From positions 620,001 to 684,000 of the forward strand of contig OY771913.1 of NCBI GenBank assembly GCA_963674975.1: a stretch of 64,000 nt of DNA, given 5' to 3'. This document shows, one piece after another, positions 8,029 through 15,162 of this stretch; the first letter of the stretch is position 1; the number at the start of each line of letters is the position of its first letter. The notes beneath the pieces were generated by a model, which did no database searches, was not told the origin of the DNA, and saw only the letters and a list, made by a program, of their open reading frames with translations. This stretch comes from UBA4781 sp963674975. GTDB lineage: Bacteria; Chloroflexota; Anaerolineae; Anaerolineales; Anaerolineaceae. A program made the translations under genes and the position numbers.

Positions 8029-10173
8029 TCATTTTTCAACCACACCCATCAAATAAGCCACTCCACCGTTTGTATAAGCCAAAAACCTTCCATCCGGTGA
8101 AAAGAGGTATTCATCCCCATAGGTAGGCACCGGTTCCTGGGTGGCAGCCAGACCCAGAAAATCCAAACTGCTGCCTTTCAATTCCCAGGCATGCATTCCG
8201 AATCCATTACCAGAGATGATCAACCGGTTATCCGGTGAGATAGCCGCTGTTGTGAGCGCACCATTCCCATAAGGAGATTGGAAGGTGGTGATCACATTCA
8301 TACTGCCATCCTCATGAAATGCTCCAACCGCCATACCGGTTGAATAGCCAACAAAAAGGCTTTGATCCGAAGACAGTGAAGATATATGGGTATCGGTTCC
8401 GCCTATGCTCTGACTTTCACCGCTCTTTGTGTTCCAGATCTTCTGCTCCGTGATAAAGCCAACATATGGTGATGGATACTTTTCGATCCGGTAAACAACT
8501 GAAGTGTTATCCTTGAGAATATCCAGGAATCCAACACGCCAGTTTTCGTCGCCCAGTTCCAGCGTTTCCAGCAATTCCCCGCCGGCTACATCCCACCTGC
8601 GCAGTGTATTATCGTCCGCGCCTGAGACCAACCAGGTTGAATCAGGAGAGAATACCAGGCGATTGACCCTTCCCTGGTGCCCTTCCAGCACATTAAGCAG
8701 TTCTCCCGTTTGTGCATCCCACAGCCGAATAGTATTGTCATTAGAGCCGGTGGCAATGGTTTCGCCATCTGGCGAGAAAGCGACCTGATTGACCGTCTGG
8801 CTGTGTCCGCTGAGCAGCATTACGGGTGTGCCATCAGCAGTATTGAATATCTCTACACTTCCATCCATCGATCCCGCCAAAGCAATCAAACTGCTGTCTG
8901 GAGAAAACGCGATCTCAAGCGTTTCACTACCCATAGAATAATCGACAAGGTCCAATTTTTCTTCTCCATCAGGCAGATCAAAAATGCGGATATGGATCGT
9001 TTGCCCAGCGGTGGTTATATTATCGGAAACGATCAGCGATGCGCCGTCGCTGCTGATGATCACATTGTTTATCGAAGCCGCCATTTCCGTAGAATTATCC
9101 CCTTCCATGTTCATCGTTTGAGAGTACCCCGTCCAGGTAAAAGGTCCTAACTGTTTGGTAACTTCTCCGGTGTCCATTGAATAGATCTCAACATATCCAT
9201 ACTGTGTTCCCACAACCACCCGGTTGTTCTGAGCATCCACATCGAAGGAAAGAACAACATCATCTTCTATAGAGATTTCCTTCGAAAACACCATTTCTCC
9301 ATCTTCTACATTAAAAATCTGGAACAGCTTTGTGGATGAGTCAAGATCCTGATTCAATCCAAAATACTGTCCATCCTGTGAAAACAGCAGATAAAAATAA
9401 ACAACAGAATCAGTCGTGATCTCGGATACAGTATGAAAATCCTGTGTTGAATAGATGGTGATCAGTTTTTCATTGTTTTGGGTGTCGGGTACAAAGCCAG
9501 CGGCATAATTCCCGCCGGGGGAAATCGTCATTTGTGATTTCGCGGGTAAATCTTTGGTGCGCACGATCTTTTCTTCTTCAACGGACAGCACACAGAATTT
9601 TCTTTCATCATCCTGCCCGCTGTATTTCTTCTCAAAGACCAGTTCAGAGCCATCCGGTGAATATGCCAGAGCCAGAATATTGGTATCACCGCACTCTCCT
9701 AATTCTTCATTGGTCACCTCCCCTTTTCCGGCACCATCAGGCAGTGAGTAAAACTGGATTTGCGGATTGAATCCGGAAAGACCCATGAATCCATCCAATT
9801 CTCCTGTGGGGTAATTGATGATCACTGCCAGAGTATTCCCATCCGGGGAAACAGCCAGAGCTCTGGGTGCCAATCCAACCGGGATAAAGCCCACCTGCTC
9901 ACCGTTTTGTGAATCAAATAATTTGATCCCAGCTGTGGTTGCGGCAGCGATCAAATTTCCGTCAGGCTGCTGGGCAACCAAACCGGTCAAAGCGCCTTCT
10001 CCAACCCAGTGCAGCAGTCCCAGATCCTGCACATTTTGCGGGGTGATCGGATTTATTGTCCCGGGATTTTCAGCCTGCGCCTGCACCCCACGAACATTCA
10101 TTTGCATGAAAGGGATCAATATCAGCAAAGCTGCGCCCAATCGAATGCATATTTTTTGTATGTTTTTTTTCAT
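8029..10173 (-). CDS. Secreted WD40-repeat beta-propeller protein
   Basis: 714 residues. A signal peptide is clear: KK at the start, a hydrophobic stretch LGAALLILIPFMQM, and a likely cleavage after VQAQA near residue 34. The rest is built of WD40-like blades, each marked by FSPDG or AISPDN phrases. The blades near residues 445-560 are canonical, with LSGHSQTVNQVAFSPDG, GSNDNTIRLWDAQTGELL and LEGHQGRVNRLVFSPD. No catalytic domain is seen. Such proteins usually scaffold or bind partners outside the cell. AGAGG precedes the ATG. It is transcribed divergently from a lipoprotein gene, and the two share a regulatory region. Confidence 0.85.
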   Translation of the reverse strand: MKKNIQKICIRLGAALLILIPFMQMNVRGVQAQAENPGTINPITPQNVQDLGLLHWVGEGALTGLVAQQPDGNLIAAATTAGIKLFDSQNGEQVGFIPVGLAPRALAVSPDGNTLAVIINYPTGELDGFMGLSGFNPQIQFYSLPDGAGKGEVTNEELGECGDTNILALAYSPDGSELVFEKKYSGQDDERKFCVLSVEEEKIVRTKDLPAKSQMTISPGGNYAAGFVPDTQNNEKLITIYSTQDFHTVSEITTDSVVYFYLLFSQDGQYFGLNQDLDSSTKLFQIFNVEDGEMVFSKEISIEDDVVLSFDVDAQNNRVVVGTQYGYVEIYSMDTGEVTKQLGPFTWTGYSQTMNMEGDNSTEMAASINNVIISSDGASLIVSDNITTAGQTIHIRIFDLPDGEEKLDLVDYSMGSETLEIAFSPDSSLIALAGSMDGSVEIFNTADGTPVMLLSGHSQTVNQVAFSPDGETIATGSNDNTIRLWDAQTGELLNVLEGHQGRVNRLVFSPDSTWLVSGADDNTLRRWDVAGGELLETLELGDENWRVGFLDILKDNTSVVYRIEKYPSPYVGFITEQKIWNTKSGESQSIGGTDTHISSLSSDQSLFVGYSTGMAVGAFHEDGSMNVITTFQSPYGNGALTTAAISPDNRLIISGNGFGMHAWELKGSSLDFLGLAATQEPVPTYGDEYLFSPDGRFLAYTNGGVAYLMGVVEK

Positions 10174-10182
10174 ATCGACCTC

Positions 10183-10211
10183 TTGACATTTTCTTGATTT
10201 ATCTGTATCAT
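10183..10211 (+). promoter_or_regulatory. Promoter of the lipoprotein gene
   Basis: TTGACA (10183-10188), 17 bases, TATCAT (10206-10211). The expected start near 10218 leaves a leader of about 70 bases before the ATG at 10290. Confidence 0.7.
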
Positions 10212-10224
10212 GTAATTATAGTTT

Positions 10225-10238
10225 ACTAGCTTACTAGT
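10225..10238. promoter_or_regulatory. Inverted repeat between two facing promoters, operator candidate
   Basis: ACTAG-CTTA-CTAGT, also readable as two direct TTACTAG units, lies between the -10 boxes of the divergent WD40 and lipoprotein promoters. A protein bound here could silence both. Confidence 0.45.
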
Positions 10239-10267
10239 ATTATAGTCATGACAGAAAGGATTGTCAA
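10239..10267 (-). promoter_or_regulatory. Promoter of the WD40 gene
   Basis: A full consensus promoter on the minus strand: TTGACA (10267-10262), 17 bases, TATAAT (10244-10239). The expected start near 10232 gives a leader of about 60 bases. Confidence 0.75.
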
Positions 10268-10289
10268 GACCCAAAAATGAGGAGTAACT

Positions 10290-11084
10290 ATGAAAATAAA
10301 ACTTAACAAAATTTCAATTGCCATACTGCTGATCTTGCTCATTCTATCCGCATGTCAGGGATCGGAAAGCACAATTGCCGAACAAGATCAGATCGGTTCT
10401 GATAACGAAGGTGAAGCAGCGGAAGAAAAAATCTATACCGATCCGCATGACATCAAGATCATACTCGATGAGTTGGAGCGTATACGGCATGAGCAGTGGC
10501 AGTCAGATTCAGGCTGGTGGCATGAACAAATGACGATTCAAGCCCAATCAGGGAATTTCTACGGCATCAATAGAGAATGGTGGTTCCAATATGGAGATGC
10601 TTCCCCCTGCCCGATCGTTCTGCAGATCATTTCACAGGAAGATGGACAAATTCTGGAAACCAGTCTTCTCATCGATGAAAACAGCATCGCAGCCATGCCG
10701 GAAAGTCCGGATATTTCTGAAAGAGAACAGAAGGTGAAGCTGGTTCAATTAACCGATCAATCCTGTCCTTCCCTGATGGAAATTTCACTGACCCAAACCA
10801 GGCAGATGCTTGACAGTTCTACACTGAGATCTGTTCAGGCATCCATCCAGGATGGTCTTTTGACCATTACCTACAGTCAGGAGGATAATCCTTATTACCA
10901 GGAAATCACCCTGCGGCTGGATACGGCAACCGGCTTTCTTCTATATGAAAAAAACAGGCTTTTTACTCATGAACAGACGGTTCTGGAGGGTGAAATTGAA
11001 TATAATTACACCTATCAATATTACGATGAACTGCCGGTTGAAATTCAAGTGCAACTCAATGAAGGATTGATGGAACTCCGGTAA
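10290..11084 (+). CDS. Predicted lipoprotein of unknown function
   Basis: 264 residues with a lipoprotein signal: a hydrophobic stretch ISIAILLILLILSAC ending in a lipobox with Cys22. An acidic low-complexity linker follows (about residues 23-48), then a mixed alpha/beta region without recognised motifs but with several Trp (SGWWHEQM, NREWWFQYG). GAGGAG precedes the ATG. The protein is probably anchored outside the cell membrane. It shares a divergent control region with the secreted WD40 protein, so the two may act in the same process. I do not recognise the family. Confidence 0.75.
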   Translation: MKIKLNKISIAILLILLILSACQGSESTIAEQDQIGSDNEGEAAEEKIYTDPHDIKIILDELERIRHEQWQSDSGWWHEQMTIQAQSGNFYGINREWWFQYGDASPCPIVLQIISQEDGQILETSLLIDENSIAAMPESPDISEREQKVKLVQLTDQSCPSLMEISLTQTRQMLDSSTLRSVQASIQDGLLTITYSQEDNPYYQEITLRLDTATGFLLYEKNRLFTHEQTVLEGEIEYNYTYQYYDELPVEIQVQLNEGLMELR

Positions 11085-11108
11085 GAATATTTCCACTACT
11101 TCAATACA

Positions 11109-11148
11109 AAAAGGGCGTTTTCCCAAAAAAGGAGGATGCCCTTTTCTT
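11109..11148 (+). terminator. Probable terminator after the lipoprotein gene
   Basis: AAAAGGGC (11109-11116) pairs with GCCCTTTT (11138-11145) around a 21-base loop. The T run is included in the 3' arm. It is 25 bases after the stop codon. Confidence 0.55.
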
Positions 11149-11174
11149 GATCGATCAGTACATAATTCAAATCC

Positions 11175-11248
11175 AGTAAACATGGAATAATTTCCGCAAT
11201 ACTTAAGGAAAATTAAAAAATTGCGTTTCAAATCATCCTTGATACAAT
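11175..11248 (+). repeat. Intergenic repeat element, copy 2
   Basis: This is the second copy of the element at 5062-5137, in the same orientation. Here it lies upstream of the PTS operon and includes the putative promoter of the PRD regulator. Confidence 0.55.
11221..11248 (+). promoter_or_regulatory. Putative promoter of the PTS operon
   Basis: TTGCGT (11221-11226), 16 bases, TACAAT (11243-11248), about 75 bases ahead of the regulator start. It lies within the repeat element shared with 5062-5137. Confidence 0.5.
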
Positions 11249-11323
11249 CTCATTATAGAGGAATATACGGATTCTTCTCTCTTCAAGGACCCTCTTAAAT
11301 AAAAGCAGTTTATCGGCGGGCAT

Positions 11324-13264
11324 ATGTCTGTACGGACAATCAATCGCAAAAAGGAATTACTGAAAGAACTGATCACCCATAAGGGCTATATTACCGGTGG
11401 ATATCTCTCAAAAAAAATGGGGGTTTCTCCAAGGACGATCCGTCAGGATATAAAAAAACTGTCCATCGAACTGGAAGAAAGCGGAATAAAACTGCAAGCG
11501 GTTTCCAGTAAAGGTTATATTTTCGATCAAAAAGACCTGGAAAAGGCAAAAATGTATCTTGACTCTATCCTTTACAGCGGTGCGGGTATCCCTGTACTGC
11601 CGATGGAAAGAACCAAATTCATTGTAAAAATACTTCTGTTTGAAGACGAGATCATTGATATCGACACCCTGACAGAAAAACTATGTGTCAGCCGCTCAAC
11701 AATAGAAAAAGATATTCAGGATGTAAAGAAATGGTTTTCCAAACAGGAACTGGAACTGCTTTATAAAAAAGAACAGGGTATCTATATAAAGGGCAGTGAG
11801 CTATTAATACGATACGCCATGGTGAATTATTTTGCAGGGATGGATTTCTATTCGACCCTTCCCAGACTTTCAGATCTGTCGGACGTATTCGGTACAGCGT
11901 ATGTAAACTCCATCAGACAATTTTTCACCCAGATCCATAAAACTGAGAAGATCAACTTATCAGATGCCGATTTCTTGAACCTGGCTGCATATCTCATTGT
12001 TTCGATATCAAGAATTAAAAAGCAGAAAGAGATCGAACAAATTGATCCCGAATTTCTCCGATTTGAAAAGAAAAAGGAATATACGGTTGCCAGGAGTATT
12101 TCCGGGTTAATAGAACAGAGATTTTCAATCACTTTATCCAAAGCTGAACTGCTCCATCTCACAAAACATCTCATGCAGGTTAATATCATCAGTCCCACCG
12201 TTCGAGATCCTTCCATCTCAGAAGAAAAAGACCTGCTGAAATTCATGGGCAGGGTATTAGAGAAAATCAATACGCGTTATTATCTGGATTTTTCAAAAGA
12301 CGATGAACTGATTGTCAGCCTTTCTCACTACCTGATTTCATTGATCAACCGTAGAAAATATAAAACGCTGGCAAAAAATCCGGGACTGGGAGAAATTGCC
12401 GCACAATACCCCGATGCGCTTGAAATTGCAATCACCATATCCAATATGCTGCAGGAAGAATACGAAATAACCGCCAATGAGCATGAGATCGGCTATATCG
12501 CGCTGTATATTTGCGCAGGAATAGAAAGACAAAAAGGACGGCAAGAGAGACCACAAAAAAAAGTAGTCATTATCTGCACAACCGGCAGTGGCGGCTCTCA
12601 GTTACTGGCTGTAAAGATCAGACATAGTTTCCCTAACCTGAAAATCATTGGTGTTTATCCTACCTATCGATTGAATGAAGCGATCAAACAGAATCCCGAT
12701 TTCATCATCAGCACCAATCCTATTGAAAATGCCGAATGCCCGGTGGTACAGATCAGCCATTTATTGAATGATGAGGATCTTATCAATATAAAAAAGGTTC
12801 TTTACGATGCAAGCCGAAAAGGGAAAATGGGACTTGAACATTTATTCCGCCCTGAACTCTATTTTCCTGAGATCGATCTGAATAAAAGAGAGATTGTCAT
12901 TCAATATCTGTGTAAAAAAGTGGAAACATTGGGATTGGGAAATGAAGGTTTCACAAAAATGGTCATAGAAAGGGAATCGATATTCTCTACGGCGATCGGA
13001 AACCTTGTGGCTATTCCTCATGCTCTGAACAATCCATTTTTTGATTCTTGGATCGCTGTGGGAATATTAAAGAAACCGATCCTCTGGGGGAATGAACTCG
13101 TGCAGCTGGTGCTGCTCTTGAATATTGACAATTCAAGGGAAGAAAATTTCAGCACCATCTATGAAATTTTATATGACAGGATAAACAATAAAAAAACTAT
13201 TGAACAGTTACTGAGAACGACAAATTTTGAAAATTTCATGAAGGTAATTATTAATGAACAATGA
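11324..13264 (+). CDS. BglG-type PTS-regulated transcription activator (HTH-PRD-PRD-EIIB-EIIA)
   Basis: 646 residues. Two N-terminal helix-turn-helix regions (about 5-60 and 85-150) are followed by two PTS regulation domains with conserved His (NEHEIGYIALYI in the second). Next comes a GatB-like EIIB domain near 415 with the phospho-cysteine in IICTTGSGGSQ, and a C-terminal EIIA-like domain with the phospho-histidine in VAIPHAL. This is the layout of MtlR/ManR/LicR-type activators, whose activity is set by phosphorylation from the PTS. It begins the operon and overlaps the EIIA gene by 11 bases. It most likely activates the operon in response to its sugar. Confidence 0.9.
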   Translation: MSVRTINRKKELLKELITHKGYITGGYLSKKMGVSPRTIRQDIKKLSIELEESGIKLQAVSSKGYIFDQKDLEKAKMYLDSILYSGAGIPVLPMERTKFIVKILLFEDEIIDIDTLTEKLCVSRSTIEKDIQDVKKWFSKQELELLYKKEQGIYIKGSELLIRYAMVNYFAGMDFYSTLPRLSDLSDVFGTAYVNSIRQFFTQIHKTEKINLSDADFLNLAAYLIVSISRIKKQKEIEQIDPEFLRFEKKKEYTVARSISGLIEQRFSITLSKAELLHLTKHLMQVNIISPTVRDPSISEEKDLLKFMGRVLEKINTRYYLDFSKDDELIVSLSHYLISLINRRKYKTLAKNPGLGEIAAQYPDALEIAITISNMLQEEYEITANEHEIGYIALYICAGIERQKGRQERPQKKVVIICTTGSGGSQLLAVKIRHSFPNLKIIGVYPTYRLNEAIKQNPDFIISTNPIENAECPVVQISHLLNDEDLINIKKVLYDASRKGKMGLEHLFRPELYFPEIDLNKREIVIQYLCKKVETLGLGNEGFTKMVIERESIFSTAIGNLVAIPHALNNPFFDSWIAVGILKKPILWGNELVQLVLLLNIDNSREENFSTIYEILYDRINNKKTIEQLLRTTNFENFMKVIINEQ

Positions 13265-13739
13265 TCGTGTGAATTTCAATGAGGTGATCAATCCCTCAAT
13301 AATAGATTTGAATATGGAAGCGAAATCTAAAACAGAAGCCATTGGGAAATTGGCAGATATATTGATCAAAGAAAAAAGGATCGAAGAAAAGGAGGTATTT
13401 ATTGAAGATATTCTAGAAAGAGAAGAATTAGAATCTACCAATATGGGCGTCGGAGTAGCAATTCCGCATGGGAAATCATCATCCGTATTGAAGAACTCGA
13501 TTGCCATCGCCCGATTAACACAACCCATTTGTTGGGATTCAAAGCAAGGGGGGAAATCTGTCAGGATCATTTTCCTGCTCGCTGTCTGTGATGACGTCAA
13601 CAAAAACAGGGTGCACCTGGAATTGATTTCCAAAGTAGCTGCCCTGTTAATACAGGAAAATTTCCTGAAAACTCTTTTTATTACTGAAAGTAAAACGGAA
13701 TTGATCGATCAAATTTTTAAATTAATTGGAGAAATGTAA
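13254..13739 (+). CDS. PTS fructose-family EIIA component
   Basis: 161 residues of the mannitol/fructose EIIA fold. The phospho-accepting His72 is in GVAIPHGK, and LESTNMGVG just before it is typical of the family. The protein takes phosphate from HPr and passes it to EIIB. HPr and enzyme I are not encoded in this window. The start overlaps the end of the regulator gene by 11 bases, and the EIIB gene follows two bases after the stop. Confidence 0.9.
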   Translation: MNNDRVNFNEVINPSIIDLNMEAKSKTEAIGKLADILIKEKRIEEKEVFIEDILEREELESTNMGVGVAIPHGKSSSVLKNSIAIARLTQPICWDSKQGGKSVRIIFLLAVCDDVNKNRVHLELISKVAALLIQENFLKTLFITESKTELIDQIFKLIGEM

Positions 13740-13741
13740 GT

Positions 13742-14062
13742 ATGAAACTTGTTGCAGTTACATCTTGTCCGGTAGGTATGGCACATACATTTATGGCAAG
13801 CGCCGCCTTGAAAGAAGCAGCAAAAAAAATGGGAATTGACATTAAAGTTGAAACCCAGGGCATGGCCGGGATCAGCAACAGGATCACTCAATCAGATATC
13901 CAGGAAGCTGATGCCGCAATCTTGACGAATGATGTAGTCATCGAAGAGCAGGAACGATTCGAAGGATTGCCGGTTTATACAACCTCTACCAGCAAGATCA
14001 TTAAAAATGTAAATGAAATAATACAAGAAACCATCGCTTTGATAAAAAAGGAGAAGCCGTAA
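13742..14062 (+). CDS. PTS fructose-family EIIB component
   Basis: 106 residues with the FruA-type EIIB signature VTSCPVGMAHTFMA, in which Cys9 carries the phosphate. The frequent phrase KVETQG is also present. The protein transfers phosphate from EIIA to the sugar being imported by EIIC. Its stop overlaps the EIIC start by one base (TAATG). Separate A, B and C proteins of this kind are often seen in mannosylglycerate-type PTS loci. Confidence 0.9.
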   Translation: MKLVAVTSCPVGMAHTFMASAALKEAAKKMGIDIKVETQGMAGISNRITQSDIQEADAAILTNDVVIEEQERFEGLPVYTTSTSKIIKNVNEIIQETIALIKKEKP

Positions 14063-15075
14063 TGAACAAAGATAGTAGTTTCAAGGGTTTTTTCGGGGAC
14101 ATCAAGAAGCATTTAATGAGCGGCGTATCATATATGCTTCCCCTGATCATCACATATGCCTTATTCATGATATTGTCACAAATCCCGGGCGCCACTCAGG
14201 ATGCCTTCAGTAAGATCAGCGGATATGCCCAAATGCTGATTGTCCCGGTCCTGACCACCTTTATCGCCTATTCCATTGCAGGGAAACCCGCCATTGCCAC
14301 CGGTCTGGTGGTTGGATTATTAAGTGATCAGATGGGGATGGGTTTCATCGGCGGTCTGATTGTCGGTTTGCTTGCAGGTTACTTTGTAAAGCTGGAGATG
14401 ATTGTCCTTCAGAAGAAAGAAGGAGGACAATTAGCGAATTTTCTGGTCAGCCTCTTTGTGATCCCCATCCTCACCCCCCTGGTGGTCGGATTGTTCGTCT
14501 ATTTCGTGATCGCCACTCCCGTCAGCTCTCTCATGACCATGTTGAGCGGTTGGCTGGATAATTTATCCACCACGAACGCTGTTGTTTTATCCATTGTTCT
14601 GGGAGCCATGATGGGCTTTGATATGGGCGGTCCGGTGAACAAAATCGCATTTACCTTCGCGCTGGCTGCCTTTACTGAGGGTGCATTCAACGTGAGCACT
14701 CCTGTGTGGGTATCTATTGCTATTCCTCCACTCGGGATGGCATTAGCCACAATGCTTGCTCCAAACAAATACAGCGAGGAAGAAAAAGCTGCCGGTAAAA
14801 ACGCACTTATCATGGGTTTGATCGGGCTGACCGAAGGAGCCATTCCTTTCGCAGCTGTTGATCCTTTCAGGGTAATTCCTTCCATCATGATCGGCAGCGC
14901 GCTCGGAGCAGCCATGACAACCCTGCTGGGTGTTACCACTACCGTCATGTTCCCATCTCTACTGGGAATGCTCGGTGTAAATAACATTTTCTTATACCTC
15001 ATCTGCCACATCGTTCCGGTTATTGTTACAGCTTTGCTGGTCAATGCTCTAAAGAAGAAAGTCGTTAAAAAATAA
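14062..15075 (+). CDS. PTS fructose-family EIIC permease
   Basis: 337 residues, strongly hydrophobic, with about nine membrane segments. Typical EIIC phrases are LMSGVSYMLPLIITYALF at the start, GFDMGGPVNKIAFTFA in the middle (substrate region) and GLTEGAIPFAAVDPFRVIPS further on. It forms the sugar channel of the transporter. It is translationally coupled to EIIB. An intercistronic hairpin separates it from the glycosidase gene, which indicates the transported sugar is the substrate of that enzyme. Confidence 0.9.
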   Translation: MNKDSSFKGFFGDIKKHLMSGVSYMLPLIITYALFMILSQIPGATQDAFSKISGYAQMLIVPVLTTFIAYSIAGKPAIATGLVVGLLSDQMGMGFIGGLIVGLLAGYFVKLEMIVLQKKEGGQLANFLVSLFVIPILTPLVVGLFVYFVIATPVSSLMTMLSGWLDNLSTTNAVVLSIVLGAMMGFDMGGPVNKIAFTFALAAFTEGAFNVSTPVWVSIAIPPLGMALATMLAPNKYSEEEKAAGKNALIMGLIGLTEGAIPFAAVDPFRVIPSIMIGSALGAAMTTLLGVTTTVMFPSLLGMLGVNNIFLYLICHIVPVIVTALLVNALKKKVVKK

Positions 15076-15108
15076 AGCCGGTTCATTCTTCAATATGAAC
15101 AGTAAAAT

Positions 15109-15138
15109 GATAGAGACACACGAAAATGTGTCTCTATC
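15109..15138 (+). promoter_or_regulatory. Perfect intercistronic hairpin between EIIC and the alpha-mannosidase gene
   Basis: A 12-bp perfect stem (15109-15120 with 15127-15138) has a CGAAAA loop. No T run follows on the plus strand, so it is unlikely to be a full terminator. It may set mRNA stability or partial read-through between the transporter and enzyme genes. Confidence 0.6.
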
Positions 15139-15162
15139 GTTATCAGGCAGGAATTAAAAAAC

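Noticed and set aside
8504..9150. Plus-strand open frames opposite the WD40 gene
   Set aside because: They are shadows of the repetitive WD40 coding sequence and have no ribosome sites or family likeness.
7936..10238. Shared GntR operator for 7936-7949 and 10225-10238
   Set aside because: Both are 5-4-5 inverted repeats, but the half-sites differ (CTATA versus ACTAG), so the likeness is only in geometry.
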